A stretch of DNA of 64,000 nucleotides from Geodermatophilus bullaregiensis (lineage in GTDB: Bacteria > Actinomycetota > Actinomycetes > Mycobacteriales > Geodermatophilaceae). Shown piece by piece: positions 1 through 8,211 of the stretch. The stretch lies in NCBI RefSeq assembly GCF_016907675.1, contig NZ_JAFBCJ010000001.1, positions 3,968,001 to 4,032,000 on the forward strand, written 5' to 3'. The notes below the pieces were generated by a model. That model did not search any database. It had not been told where the DNA came from and worked only from the letters and a program-made list of their open reading frames with translations. The stretch's first letter is position 1. Each line of letters opens with the position of its first letter. The position numbers and the translations under genes are program-made.

Positions 1-1078
1 GTCCGCGTTCGCGCCCGCCGCCGCGCCGGCCGGGCCGCTGGTCGACCCGGTCGCGGCCGCCGCGGTGGCCGTGGCCGCGATCCGCGCCGACGAGGAGGCC
101 GCGGCGCGCGCCGCGGCGGGGATCGCCGCCCTGCCCGCCCCGGTCGGCGCCGTGTCGGCCGCGGCGCCGCCGTCCGCCCCGCCCGTGCCGCGGGGGTGGG
201 CGCCCACCGCCCGCCTCGCCACGCCGGAGCCCGCGGTGCTCCCGCCGGCGGGCGCCCCGGAGGTCCCCGCCGACGAGACCGGCGGCATCGGCGGGCTCTT
301 CGGCGGCGGCGAGCACGACCCCGCGCCGGCCGCGACCGGGTGGGCCCCCGCGGCGGCGCCCCCGGAGCCGGCCGTCCCCTCCGCCGCCGGGCCCGCGGAC
401 CCGCCGCTCCCGCTGGTCGGCCCGCGCCGCCGGTCCCCGGCCGCCCGGCGACGGCTCGCACTGCTCGTCGCCGCGGCGCTGGCCCTGCTCGCCGTCGTGG
501 TCGGCACGGTGGTCGGCCTGACCGGCGACGACGACACCGCCTCGGCCGCCCCGGAGCAGCCCGCCGCGGTCAGCGCGTCCCCCGCCGCCCAGGTGCCGGC
601 CGGGCCGCAGCCGGGTCAGCGCACGGTGCTCGACGGCACCACGTTCGTCCTCCAGCAGGTGCGCACCGAGGACACCTGCACCGGCAACGCCTACGGCGCG
701 GTGGCCGACTTCTTCGAGCAGCGCGACTGCGCCGGCCTGGCGCGGGCGCTGTACTCCACGGACGTCGCCGGCCGCCCCGCGGTGGTCTCGGTGGTGGCGG
801 TGGACACGGGCGACGCCGCCGGGGCCGGCGCGCTGCGGGCTCTGACCGACCGCGACGGCAGCGGCAACGTCAGCGACCTGCTGCGCGAAGGCGTCCGCTA
901 CGCCGGCGGCCCCGCCGAGCTCTCCGGCGCCGAGTACGCCAGCGCGGTGGAGGGGTCCGTGGTCACCGTCGTCGAGACCGCCTGGGCCGCCCCCGGCGGG
1001 ACCGGCACCTCGGCCGACCTCGACCTCGTCGCCGGCACCGCCCTCGCCCTCCCGATGCCCGCCCCCACCACGGACTGA
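1..1078 (+). CDS. Ala/Pro-rich single-pass membrane protein, 5' end outside window
   Basis: The reading frame is open from the first bases of the window, so the true start is probably upstream; the first in-window GTG is at 65. From that GTG, residues 1-125 are a low-complexity Ala/Pro/Gly region, likely cytoplasmic. An Arg-rich stretch and one hydrophobic segment follow (about residues 128-152, LALLVAAALALLAVVVGTVV), then about 185 extracytoplasmic residues. The outer part has two Cys close together (DTCTGN and RDCAGL) that could form a disulfide. The layout of Pro-rich tail, one TM segment and a small outer domain recurs in the genes at 10188 and 19602, without detectable sequence relationship. 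I do not recognise the outer domain. Function unknown. Confidence 0.7.
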   Translation, partial: SAFAPAAAPAGPLVDPVAAAAVAVAAIRADEEAAARAAAGIAALPAPVGAVSAAAPPSAPPVPRGWAPTARLATPEPAVLPPAGAPEVPADETGGIGGLFGGGEHDPAPAATGWAPAAAPPEPAVPSAAGPADPPLPLVGPRRRSPAARRRLALLVAAALALLAVVVGTVVGLTGDDDTASAAPEQPAAVSASPAAQVPAGPQPGQRTVLDGTTFVLQQVRTEDTCTGNAYGAVADFFEQRDCAGLARALYSTDVAGRPAVVSVVAVDTGDAAGAGALRALTDRDGSGNVSDLLREGVRYAGGPAELSGAEYASAVEGSVVTVVETAWAAPGGTGTSADLDLVAGTALALPMPAPTTD

Positions 1079-1114
1079 CGCCCAACCCGCTTCCCCGCGC
1101 GGGAGGCGCCCCGG

Positions 1115-1738
1115 TCAGGCGGTGGCGGCGGCCTCGGCCATCGCGGCGAGCAGGCCGGCCATCGCCGGCCGCGGCAGCCGCCCGGCGCTGTGCGGCGTGG
1201 AGTTGACCAGCCCGAAGACGGCGTGCGCGCGGGCCCGGCTGGCGTCGGTGCCCTCCTCGGGGTGCAGCCGCTCCAGGACGCCGACCCACACCTCGACGTA
1301 GCGGCGCTGCAGCCGGCGCACGGTCGCCGCGTCGGCGGGCGGCAGCGAGCCCAGGTCGCGGTCCTGCACGGTGATCAGCGCCGGGTTGTCGAGGGCGAAG
1401 TCGACCTGGAAGGCGACCAGCGCCCGCAGCTGCGCGGCCGGGTCCGGGCCGGCGGCGGCCACGCGGTCGGTCGCGCCGGCCAGCAGCCGCTCGCTGATCC
1501 GCAGCAGCATCTCGGCCAGCATCGCGTCCTTGCTGGCGAAGTGGCGGTAGATGGCCGGTCCGGTCACGCCGACGGCGGCGCCGACGTCGTCGACCCCCAC
1601 GGCCCGGGACCCGCGCTCGGCGAACAGCTGCGCGGCCGCCCGCAGGATCTGCTCGCGCCGGGAGGGCCGGGCGGCGTCGGCCGACAGCGCCGTGTCGGTC
1701 GCGGTGCCGGTCCCGGCGTCGGGCGCGCTGGCGATCAC
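1115..1738 (-). CDS. TetR/AcrR family transcriptional regulator
   Basis: A 207-residue protein of typical TetR length. The N-terminal helix-turn-helix is clear: REQILRAAAQLFAERG, then VGVDDVGAAVGVTGPAIYRHFASKDAML. The C-terminal half is a helical ligand/dimer domain (FQVDFALDNPALITV, then an Arg-rich stretch). It is divergent from the acyl-CoA dehydrogenase at 1886 across a 147-bp gap that holds a 20-bp imperfect palindrome, so it probably represses that gene and itself. This arrangement is common for TetR proteins that sense acyl-CoAs, but the ligand is inference. It is convergent with the gene ending at 1078, with 36 bp between stops. Confidence 0.9.
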   Translation of the reverse strand: MIASAPDAGTGTATDTALSADAARPSRREQILRAAAQLFAERGSRAVGVDDVGAAVGVTGPAIYRHFASKDAMLAEMLLRISERLLAGATDRVAAAGPDPAAQLRALVAFQVDFALDNPALITVQDRDLGSLPPADAATVRRLQRRYVEVWVGVLERLHPEEGTDASRARAHAVFGLVNSTPHSAGRLPRPAMAGLLAAMAEAAATA

Positions 1739-1779
1739 GCCGCGGATGCTAGCCGCCGTCCCGCCGGCCCTGGACCCCG

Positions 1780-1799
1780 ATGTGAACGGTCGTTAACAT
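1780..1799. promoter_or_regulatory. Candidate TetR operator (20-bp palindrome)
   Basis: ATGTGAACGGTCGTTAACAT: 9-bp arms around a central GT, with 8 of 9 arm positions complementary. It lies between the divergent TetR gene (start 1738) and acyl-CoA dehydrogenase gene (start 1886), where an autoregulatory operator would be expected. Size and spacing fit a TetR dimer site. The ligand and the subfamily cannot be read from the site. Confidence 0.6.
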
Positions 1800-1885
1800 G
1801 GCGTCGAGCGGCCGACCGACCGGGACGGCTGCACGGGCGGCCCCGCGGTGACCCCGCCGGCGCCCGCGACCACCAGGGAGCACAC

Positions 1886-3040
1886 GTGCTGGACTACCGG
1901 CTCGACGAGGAGACCGAGGCCCTGCGGCGGACCGTCCGCGACTTCGCGCAGGAGGTGGTGGCACCGCAGATCGGGGACTTCTACGAGCGCGAGGAGTTCC
2001 CCACCGAGATCGTGCGGCAGATGGGCGAGCTCGGGCTGTTCGGCCTGCCCTTCCCCGAGGAGTACGGCGGCTCGGGCGGCACCTACTTCGACCTGTGCGT
2101 GGCGCTGGAGGAGCTGGCCCGCGTGGACAGCTCGGTGGCCATCACGCTGGAGGCCGGCGTCTCGCTCGGCGCCATGCCCATCTACCGGTTCGGCTCCGAG
2201 GAGCAGAAGAAGGAGTGGCTGCCCCGGCTGTGCGCGGGCGAGACGCTGGCCGCCTTCGGCCTGACCGAGCCCGGCGGCGGCTCGGACGCCGGCGCCACCC
2301 GCACCACCGCACGGCTGGAGGACGGCTGCTGGGTGGTCAACGGGTCGAAGGCCTTCATCACCAACTCCGGCACCGACCTCACCGAGCTGGTCACCGTCAC
2401 GGCGGTCACCGGCACCCGTCCCGACGGCGGCAAGGAGATCTCCGCGATCGCCGTCCCGTCGGGGACGCCGGGCTTCACCGTGGGCCCGCGCTACTCGAAG
2501 GTCGGCTGGAACGCCTCCGACACCCGCGAGCTGTCCTTCGCCGACGTCCGCGTGCCCGAGGAGAACCTGGTCGGCCAGCGCGGCCGCGGCTTCGCGCAGT
2601 TCCTGTCCATCCTCGACGAGGGCCGGGTGGCGATCTCCGCGCTCGCCGTCGGCCTGGCGCAGGGGTGCGTCGACGAGTCGGTGCGCTACGCCGCCCAGCG
2701 CGAGGCGTTCGGGCAGCCGATCGGCCGCAACCAGGCCGTGCAGTTCATGATCGCCGACATGGAGGTCCGGGCGTCCACCGCCCGGCTGGCCTACTACCGG
2801 GCCGCGGAGAAGATGCTGCGCGGCGAGCCGTTCCGCCGCGAGGCCTCCATCGCCAAGCTCTACAGCTCCGAGGTGGCGATGGACAACGCCCGCTACGCCA
2901 CCCAGGTGCACGGCGGGTACGGCTTCATGAACGAGACGCCGGTCGGCCGCTTCTACCGCGACGCCAAGATCCTCGAGATCGGCGAGGGCACCAGCGAGGT
3001 GCAGCGGATGCTCATCGCCCGCGACCTCGGCGTCGGCTGA
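1886..3040 (+). CDS. Acyl-CoA dehydrogenase
   Basis: An FAD-dependent acyl-CoA dehydrogenase of 384 residues, the usual length, catalysing the alpha,beta-dehydrogenation of acyl-CoA thioesters in fatty-acid or branched-chain amino-acid catabolism. The N-terminal helical domain begins LDYRLDEETEALRRTVRDFA. The FAD-contact signature AFGLTEPGGGSDA follows, and near the C-terminus come QVHGGYGFMNETPVGRFYRD and IGEGTSEVQRMLIARDLG, where the Glu of GEGT is the catalytic-base position. The GTG start at 1886 is chosen because AGGGAG (1875-1880) lies five bases upstream and the protein then starts where the family starts. Chain-length specificity cannot be read. It is probably controlled by the divergent TetR protein. 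Confidence 0.93.
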   Translation: MLDYRLDEETEALRRTVRDFAQEVVAPQIGDFYEREEFPTEIVRQMGELGLFGLPFPEEYGGSGGTYFDLCVALEELARVDSSVAITLEAGVSLGAMPIYRFGSEEQKKEWLPRLCAGETLAAFGLTEPGGGSDAGATRTTARLEDGCWVVNGSKAFITNSGTDLTELVTVTAVTGTRPDGGKEISAIAVPSGTPGFTVGPRYSKVGWNASDTRELSFADVRVPEENLVGQRGRGFAQFLSILDEGRVAISALAVGLAQGCVDESVRYAAQREAFGQPIGRNQAVQFMIADMEVRASTARLAYYRAAEKMLRGEPFRREASIAKLYSSEVAMDNARYATQVHGGYGFMNETPVGRFYRDAKILEIGEGTSEVQRMLIARDLGVG

Positions 3041-3066
3041 TCCGAGGACCCCCTCAGGGCCCGCAC

Positions 3067-3087
3067 CCGGCGACATCGCCGGTCTCG
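3067..3087. terminator. Small intergenic hairpin with a repeated motif
   Basis: CCGGCGA-CA-TCGCCGG is a perfect 7-bp stem 27 bases after the acyl-CoA dehydrogenase stop. The overlapping 17-mer at 3071-3087 (CGACATCGCCGGTCTCG) is, in reverse complement, identical in 16 of 17 bases to the arm of the large hairpin at 10852-10912. No U-tract is present. It may be a terminator, or a degenerate copy of a dispersed motif. Confidence 0.35.
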
Positions 3088-3263
3088 TACGCACCGGCAC
3101 CCGTGGCCGTGCCGGAGCGGCGATCCCCCGGGTCGGGGGGTCGCCTGCGCGGCGGTGGGCACCGCGCGGCACCGTGCGGTCCCGCGGCCGGTCCCAGGGC
3201 TATGGTGCGCGGGCACCCGAGCCCAGGGGCACCCGGTCACGACGGGGGCGACGGAGAGCGCGC

Positions 3264-4118
3264 ATGTGCACGGAGCACACAGGCAGGGTGGCGCAGCAGG
3301 AGCGCGCCGGGACCGGAGCCGGCTTCTCCCGGCGGGCAGCGCTGGTGGGCGGGGCGGCCGCGGCCGTGACCGCTGCGCTGGCCGGTACCGCTCGGGCCGA
3401 GGACCGGACACCGCGAACCCCGAGCTGGGGCGGGCGCGGCCTGTGCGACCTCACGCACCCGTTGACCACCGGTCTGCCGATGTTCGTCCCGGCCGAGGCG
3501 CCGTCCCGCCGCACCGTCGTGACGATCGAGGAGGATGGCTACTACCTGCAGGAGTGGCGCGTCTTCGAGCACACCGGCACCCACGTCGACGCGCCGGGAC
3601 ACTTCACGCCGGGCGGTCGCCTCGCGCCCGAGCTGCGGATCGACGAGCTCGTCACGCCCGCCGTCGTCATCGACATCAGCACGCGGGCGGCGGACGAGCC
3701 CGACACCGTCGTGACGATCGACGACGTCCACGCGCACGAGCAGCGCCACGGCCGCATCCCGGACGGCGCCGCCGTCCTCATGAACTCCGGCTGGGGCACC
3801 AGGATCGGCGATCCGGTGGCCTACCGCGGCGCGGACGCGATGGGGACGCTGCACTTCCCAGGCTTCGGTGCGGACACCTGCGAGTGGCTGCTGGAACACC
3901 GGCGCATCCGCAGCCTCGGCGTCGACACGCTCAGCATCGACCCGGGCGTGTCCACGACCTTCGACACCCACCTGGTGCTCACCGGCGCCGACCGCTACGG
4001 GCTGGAGAACCTCGCCCACCTCGACCGCATCCCACCCACGGGCGCGACGATCGTGGTCGGCCTCATCCCGTTCGAGGAGGGTTCGGGCGGTCCCGCGCGC
4101 GTCTTCGCCTCCTGGTGA
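3264..4118 (+). CDS. Cyclase-family metal hydrolase (kynurenine formamidase-like), Tat-exported
   Basis: A 284-residue protein of the cyclase / kynurenine formamidase superfamily (PF04199). The metal-binding signature HxGTHxDxPxH is present as HTGTHVDAPGHF, and a second family block is MNSGWGTRIG. The N-terminus carries a twin-arginine signal (FSRRAALVGGAAAAVTAAL, cleavage probably near ARA-ED), so the enzyme is predicted to be exported folded. The ATG at 3264 has GGAGAG 5 bases upstream. The substrate is unknown: family members hydrolyse N-formylkynurenine, isatin or polyketide amides. The kynureninase at 47478 is too far away to argue for a shared pathway. Confidence 0.85.
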   Translation: MCTEHTGRVAQQERAGTGAGFSRRAALVGGAAAAVTAALAGTARAEDRTPRTPSWGGRGLCDLTHPLTTGLPMFVPAEAPSRRTVVTIEEDGYYLQEWRVFEHTGTHVDAPGHFTPGGRLAPELRIDELVTPAVVIDISTRAADEPDTVVTIDDVHAHEQRHGRIPDGAAVLMNSGWGTRIGDPVAYRGADAMGTLHFPGFGADTCEWLLEHRRIRSLGVDTLSIDPGVSTTFDTHLVLTGADRYGLENLAHLDRIPPTGATIVVGLIPFEEGSGGPARVFASW

Positions 4119-4330
4119 ACCGGCGGGCGCGGCGCGCCGGCGGCGGTGGGCGATCCTCGAACTCGTCCAGGGAGAGGAAGACGCAAGGCGCGTCGCGACC
4201 CTGTCACAGCGGTGTGGTCTTGGTTGCCAGGTGCTGGCCCGGGCTCGCACGCTGGCGGGCGCTGGTGCCGGTCGGCCGACCACAGTGGGGGCGTGAGCTG
4301 CAGCGATGTGCGCTGAGGGCTCGTTCTGCA

Positions 4331-5649
4331 GAGGCGGTTTCAGGGGGTCGTCGCAACGCCAGCTTGTTGATCTTCGGAGAGTAGCTGGCTGAGGGCTTCG
4401 GCTGGGGTCTGGAAGTCCAGGGTCTTGCGCGGTCGGCCGTTGAGCCGATCGGCGACCGCGGCGAGGTCGGCCGGGCTGTGCACGGACAGGTCGCTGCCCT
4501 TGGGAAAGTACTGGCGGAGCAATCCGTTGGTGTTCTCGTTGCTGCCCCGTTGCCACGGGGAGTGCGGATCGCAGAAGTAGACCGGCAGGTCGGCGGCGAT
4601 GCTGACCTCGACGTGCCGGCGCATCTCCAGGCCCTGGTCCCAGGTCAGCGAGCGGCGCAGGGCAGCGGGCAAGGTGCCGATGGCGGCCACGATCTGATCG
4701 CGGACGGCGAGGGCGTCGCCGGGGCCGCCAGGCACGTGCAGCAGCAGCACGAACCGGGTGCTGCGCTCCACCAGGGTGCCGATGGCCGAGCGGCCGTTCG
4801 CCCCGACGATCAGATCGCCCTCCCAGTGGCCGGGCACGGCTCGGTCGTCGGCCTCGGCCGGGCGTTCGCAGATCATCACCTTGTCCTTGATCCGCTCCCG
4901 CCGGCCATCGACACGTCGCCGCGGCTTGCGCAGCGTCCGCCCGGTGCGCAGGCAGGCGGCCAGCTCCCGGCGCAGCGCTCCGCGACCCTGCACGTGGATC
5001 GACTGGTAGATCGCCTCGTGGCTGATCCGCAGGGACTCATCGTCGGGGAACTCCTGGCGCAGCCGCGCCGAGATCTGCTCCGGGCTCCACTGCTGTTCGA
5101 GCCTGTCTTGCACCCACGCGTGCAGCGCGGGGTGGTCGGCCAGCTTGCGAGTCTTCGGGCGGCGCGCCGTGAGCTCGGCGCGCTGCTGGGCCTTGGCGGC
5201 TCGATAGTGCGGCCGCGACCGGTGCCCCGGCACCGGGCCAGGCCGGCGCCGCCGGCCCGCGGGCAGCAGTGGCTTGCGCCGGCCGCGGGCCAGCCGGTTG
5301 TTCGCCAGCTCCCGGCAGATCGTCGAGCGGTGCCGGCCCAGTTCGCGGGCGATCTGGGCCTGGGTCCAGCCCTCCGCCCAGCACAGATCGATCGTCTCCC
5401 GCTCGGCGGCGGACAGATAGCGGCCGCTCGGCTCGGCCAACGACATCAGCGCCACGCCGCCACCGTTGGCGAACCACCGTCGTCCCTGGGTGATCGACAC
5501 ACCTGCCTCGACCGCTGCCCGCTCGATCGAGTGCCCCTTCCTGATCAACCGCCAGAATCCCCGCTCGACCTCACGCGAGATCCCCATCCGCGCCATCGCA
5601 ACCACCCCAGGCCATCGAGGGCGTTGCGTGGACCCCTTGAACCCGGGTC
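4331..5649 (-). mobile_element. IS30-family insertion sequence
   Basis: About 1.3 kb, with one transposase gene filling it. The ends 4336-4360 (GGTTTCAGGGGG ... CGCAACGCC) and 5620-5644 (reverse complement GGGTTCAAGGGG ... CGCAACGCC) are inverted repeats with 21 of 25 matches. The similarity continues outward to 53 bp (4308-4360 against 5620-5672) because the target was itself a hairpin, GTGCGCTGAGGGCTCGT ... ACGAGCCCTCGGCGCAC. Insertion into the centre of a palindrome is a known IS30-family preference. The exact ends and target duplication are uncertain by several bases. Confidence 0.8.
4340..5596 (-). CDS. IS30-family DDE transposase
   Basis: A 418-residue transposase. The N-terminal HTH region includes YLSAAERETIDLCWAEGWTQ followed by IARELGRHRSTICRELANN, the typical IS30 helix-turn-helix. 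The integrase core carries the catalytic acids in GHWEGDLIVG (first Asp), LTWDQGLEM (second Asp) and SNENTNGLLRQYFPKG (Glu). The frame appears complete and undamaged, so the element may still be active. The ATG at 5596 (MARMGISREVERGFW) is chosen because upstream codons fall in the element's terminal repeat and look non-coding. The stop lies inside the left terminal repeat, as is common in compact IS30 elements. Confidence 0.92.
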   Translation of the reverse strand: MARMGISREVERGFWRLIRKGHSIERAAVEAGVSITQGRRWFANGGGVALMSLAEPSGRYLSAAERETIDLCWAEGWTQAQIARELGRHRSTICRELANNRLARGRRKPLLPAGRRRRPGPVPGHRSRPHYRAAKAQQRAELTARRPKTRKLADHPALHAWVQDRLEQQWSPEQISARLRQEFPDDESLRISHEAIYQSIHVQGRGALRRELAACLRTGRTLRKPRRRVDGRRERIKDKVMICERPAEADDRAVPGHWEGDLIVGANGRSAIGTLVERSTRFVLLLHVPGGPGDALAVRDQIVAAIGTLPAALRRSLTWDQGLEMRRHVEVSIAADLPVYFCDPHSPWQRGSNENTNGLLRQYFPKGSDLSVHSPADLAAVADRLNGRPRKTLDFQTPAEALSQLLSEDQQAGVATTP

Positions 5650-5723
5650 TCCAGGACGAGCCCTCGGCGCACATCACCGCCGGCGTCGGAGGCCACGGCC
5701 GCCAACCAATCGGCACACCGCTG

Positions 5724-6746
5724 TCAGGCCGTCACGTCGACCAGCACCTTGCCGACGGCGCCGTCCTCGACGGCGCGGTGGGCCTCGGCGGTCTCGGCCA
5801 GCGGGAAGACGTGCAGCGGCAGCCCCGCCTCCTCCCCGACCCGCACCGCGCCGTCCAGCACGGCGGCGTTGACGTCCTCGACGGCGATGACCTTGGCGCG
5901 CTCGGGCTCGGTGTAGACGAGCACGAAGTGCCACTGCGCGTTGGGGCCCATCTGCGTGCGGACCGGCAGGGTCACCTCGTCGCCGCCGTTGTTGGCGTAG
6001 ACCGCGACGGCGCCGTGCGGGCCGATCACCTGCGCGTCGACGGCGGCGTTGACCGCCGGGGCGACCTCGGCGACGACGTCGACGCCCCTTGGGGCGACCT
6101 TGCGCACCTCCGCGACGACGTCCTGCTGCCGGTAGTCGACGACGTGCGAGGCGCCGGCCGCCGCGGCCAGCTGGGCCTTGTGCGGGCTGCTCACCGTGGC
6201 GATGACGGTGGCGTCGGCCCAGCGGGCGAGCTGGATGGCGGCGTTGCCCACGGCCCCGGCGCCGCCCTGCACGAGCACCGTGCGGCCGGCCAGCGCGCCG
6301 GGGCCGAGCCGGTCGGGCAGCGACTCGCCGAGGGTGAGGCACCGGTGCGCGGTCAGGAAGGGGATGCCGAGGGCCGCGCCGAGCTCGAACGGCGCCTGCT
6401 CGCCCAGCAGCACCGCCTGCCGCGCGGGGACGACCGTGTGCTCGGCCGCCGTGCCCCAGCGACGCTGCCAGGCCGCCTCCCACACCCACACGCGCTGGCC
6501 GGTGACGGCCGGGGTCACGCCCTGCCCGACCGCCTCGATCACGCCGGAGCCGTCCTGGCCGGGCACCTGCGCCTCCCCGGCCGGCGCGCCGGCGGTGGCA
6601 CCCGACCGCGACTTCCAGTCGGTGGGGTTCACGCCGGAGAAGGCCAGTCGCACCCGCACCTCGCCCGGGCCGGGGTCGGGCACGGGCAGGTCGAGCAGTT
6701 CCAGGACGTCGGGGCCGCCGGTGCGGCGGTAGCTGATGGCGCGCAC
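5724..6746 (-). CDS. NADPH:quinone oxidoreductase-like (zinc-independent MDR)
   Basis: A 340-residue medium-chain reductase of the quinone oxidoreductase (QOR) branch. The start MRAISYRRTGGPDVLELLDL and SGVNPTDWKSRSG are family hallmarks. The nucleotide-binding loop is VLVQGGAGAVGNAAIQLARW. The catalytic and structural zinc Cys ligands of alcohol dehydrogenases are absent, as expected for QOR. It probably reduces quinones or other electrophiles with NADPH in the cytosol. The GTG start is at 6746. The TGA stop coincides with the terminal bases of inverted-repeat copy A, so the 3' end was shaped by that insertion or lies exactly at its target site. Confidence 0.88.
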   Translation of the reverse strand: MRAISYRRTGGPDVLELLDLPVPDPGPGEVRVRLAFSGVNPTDWKSRSGATAGAPAGEAQVPGQDGSGVIEAVGQGVTPAVTGQRVWVWEAAWQRRWGTAAEHTVVPARQAVLLGEQAPFELGAALGIPFLTAHRCLTLGESLPDRLGPGALAGRTVLVQGGAGAVGNAAIQLARWADATVIATVSSPHKAQLAAAAGASHVVDYRQQDVVAEVRKVAPRGVDVVAEVAPAVNAAVDAQVIGPHGAVAVYANNGGDEVTLPVRTQMGPNAQWHFVLVYTEPERAKVIAVEDVNAAVLDGAVRVGEEAGLPLHVFPLAETAEAHRAVEDGAVGKVLVDVTA

Positions 6747-6764
6747 ACCGCCACCTTGCCAACG

Positions 6765-7097
6765 TCAGGCGGTGGGCACGACCCGGGCGGCGGCGCGCTC
6801 GGACTGGATGCGCCGCCAGTGGTAGAGGTACAGCGGCCCGGCGATGAGCAGCGTCGTCCCGGCACCGACCACCTCGAGCACCTCGAAGCGGCGCTGCGAG
6901 TCCAGCGACCGCTCGGCCAGGCGCTGCTCCTCCTCGTCGTCCAGCGCCGGGTCGCCGTAGTAGCCGACGCCCGGGTCGGGGTAGGCGATCCCCACCACTC
7001 CCCGGACCAGCTGCACGGCCGCGAAGACCGAGATGACCAGGGTGACCAGGCAGACGGCGTAGAGGTAGCCGTCGCGGAGGGTCAGGCGCTCGGCCAC
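6765..7097 (-). CDS. Small two-TM membrane protein of unknown function
   Basis: 110 residues with two hydrophobic segments (about 10-32, GYLYAVCLVTLVISVFAAVQ, and about 75-93, VVGAGTTLLIAGPLYLYHW). They are joined by an acidic loop rich in Asp/Glu (DPALDDEEEQRLAERSLDSQ). It resembles the small DUF-type membrane proteins common in actinobacteria, but I cannot name a family. It ends 18 bp upstream of the quinone reductase start on the same strand, so the two are probably co-transcribed. The GTG start is at 7097. Confidence 0.65.
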   Translation of the reverse strand: MAERLTLRDGYLYAVCLVTLVISVFAAVQLVRGVVGIAYPDPGVGYYGDPALDDEEEQRLAERSLDSQRRFEVLEVVGAGTTLLIAGPLYLYHWRRIQSERAAARVVPTA

Positions 7098-7234
7098 GGG
7101 CGCTCCCGGTCCTCGGCCGGCGTCGGCTCGCCGGCGGTGGGGGCCATGGTCCGGACGGCTGGCCGGCGGCGGGGCCGGCGTGACCTCCCGCGGCCGAACC
7201 GTTACCGCCGCCGCTCCGGGGTAGGACGGCGCCC

Positions 7235-8137
7235 GTGACGGTCGAGGACCCCGCCCGCCTGGCCCGCGTCGTGCCGCCGCTGCGCCGCGCGCTGCTCTAC
7301 CGTCGCCACCACGGGCGGCTGCCGCCGCTGCGGGACCCGCGGACGTTCACCGAGAAGCTGAACTGGCGGATCACCCGCGACCGCCGCCCGCTGCTGGCGC
7401 CCACGTGCGACAAGCTCGCGGGGAAGGAGCACGTCGCGCGCCGGGCGCCCGGACTGGTCCGGGTCCCCGAGACGTACTGGACGGGCACCGACGTCACCGG
7501 GCTGGCCGGCGTCGACCTGCCCGCGCGGTGGGTGCTCAAGCCCAACCACTCGTGCCGCCGGGTGCTCGTGGGGGAGGGGCGGCCCGACGTCGCCGACCTC
7601 GCCGCGCGGACCGCCGGCTGGGGGCCCGAGCGCTACTGGCGCAAGAGCGAGGAGTGGGCCTACCGGCACGCGCGGCCGTTCCTGCTGGCCGAGGAGCACG
7701 TGGGCCGGCCCGGCGAGGCGCCCGCCGACCTCAAGGTCCTCGTGTTCGACGGCGTGCCGCGGCTGGTCGGCGTCCACACCGGCCGGCGGGGGGAGCACCG
7801 GGCGCGGCTGTACGGCGCCGACTGGGAGCCGCTGCCGTGGACCTGGGGGTACCCGGCCGGTCCGGACGTGCCCCGCCCGGGCTGGCTGCCCGACCTGCTC
7901 GCCGCCGCCGCGGCCGTGGCCGCCGACTTCGACATGCTGCGCGTGGACCTCTACCGGCACGCCGGGCAGCTGTGGGCCGGCGAGCTGACGCCCTACCCGG
8001 GCGCGGGGCTGCGCCGGCTCGAGCCGGACCTCGACGCGCTGCTCGGGAACTGGTGGACGCTGCCGGCCGCGCGCACCGCCCGCTCGCCCGCCCGCCGGTT
8101 GCTGCCGGCCCCGGCGGGAGCCCTCCCGCGCCGCTGA
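7235..8137 (+). CDS. TupA-like ATP-grasp protein
   Basis: A 300-residue protein resembling the TupA-like ATP-grasp family (PF14305), named for a teichuronopeptide synthesis protein and usually found in polysaccharide or capsule loci. The family opening RTFTEKLNWRITRDRRPL is followed by CDKLAGKEHV. The ATP-grasp Lys block is ARWVLKPNHSC, and the metal-binding region near the end is FDMLRVDLYR ... WAGELTPYPGAG. It presumably ligates an amino acid or sugar acid to a cell-surface polymer, but the substrate is unknown. It stands alone between unrelated neighbours. The GTG start at 7235 follows a short TAGGA sequence. Confidence 0.75.
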   Translation: MTVEDPARLARVVPPLRRALLYRRHHGRLPPLRDPRTFTEKLNWRITRDRRPLLAPTCDKLAGKEHVARRAPGLVRVPETYWTGTDVTGLAGVDLPARWVLKPNHSCRRVLVGEGRPDVADLAARTAGWGPERYWRKSEEWAYRHARPFLLAEEHVGRPGEAPADLKVLVFDGVPRLVGVHTGRRGEHRARLYGADWEPLPWTWGYPAGPDVPRPGWLPDLLAAAAAVAADFDMLRVDLYRHAGQLWAGELTPYPGAGLRRLEPDLDALLGNWWTLPAARTARSPARRLLPAPAGALPRR

Positions 8138-8211
8138 CCCGCTCACCCCCGCGGGTGAGGGGTGTCCCCTGCCGCGTGGAGCGGCCCCGCGGACGGGCCG
8201 ATGGACGACGC

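Larger units (their letters stand above)
4204..5726. repeat. Inverted-repeat element, copy A, interrupted by IS30-type insertion
   Basis: The outer ends match the intact 207-bp element at 34640-34846. The left part (4204 to about 4318) shares long runs such as GCCAGGTGCTGGCCCGGGCT. The right part (about 5651-5726) shares GGACGAGCCCTC and GGCACACCGCTGTCA. The termini are inverted repeats (TCACAGCGGTGTG on the left, CACACCGCTGTCA on the right). The transposon at about 4331-5649 separates the halves. The right terminus TCA supplies, on the minus strand, the TGA stop of the quinone reductase gene (5724-5726). Without a transposase of its own it looks like a MITE or mobile terminator element. Confidence 0.75.

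Noticed and set aside
3264-4118. Naming the cyclase-family gene as kynurenine formamidase (kynB) of a pathway with kynU
   Set aside because: It is Tat-exported, 44 kb away, and the metal motif is shared by many unrelated hydrolases.
4204-5726. The whole 1.5-kb segment as one insertion sequence, with the 207-bp copy as its internally deleted MITE
   Set aside because: The transposase frame ends inside the inner 25-bp inverted repeats, as compact IS30 elements do, and the inner ends sit in a hairpin target. Nesting explains more, though the single-element reading is not fully excluded.
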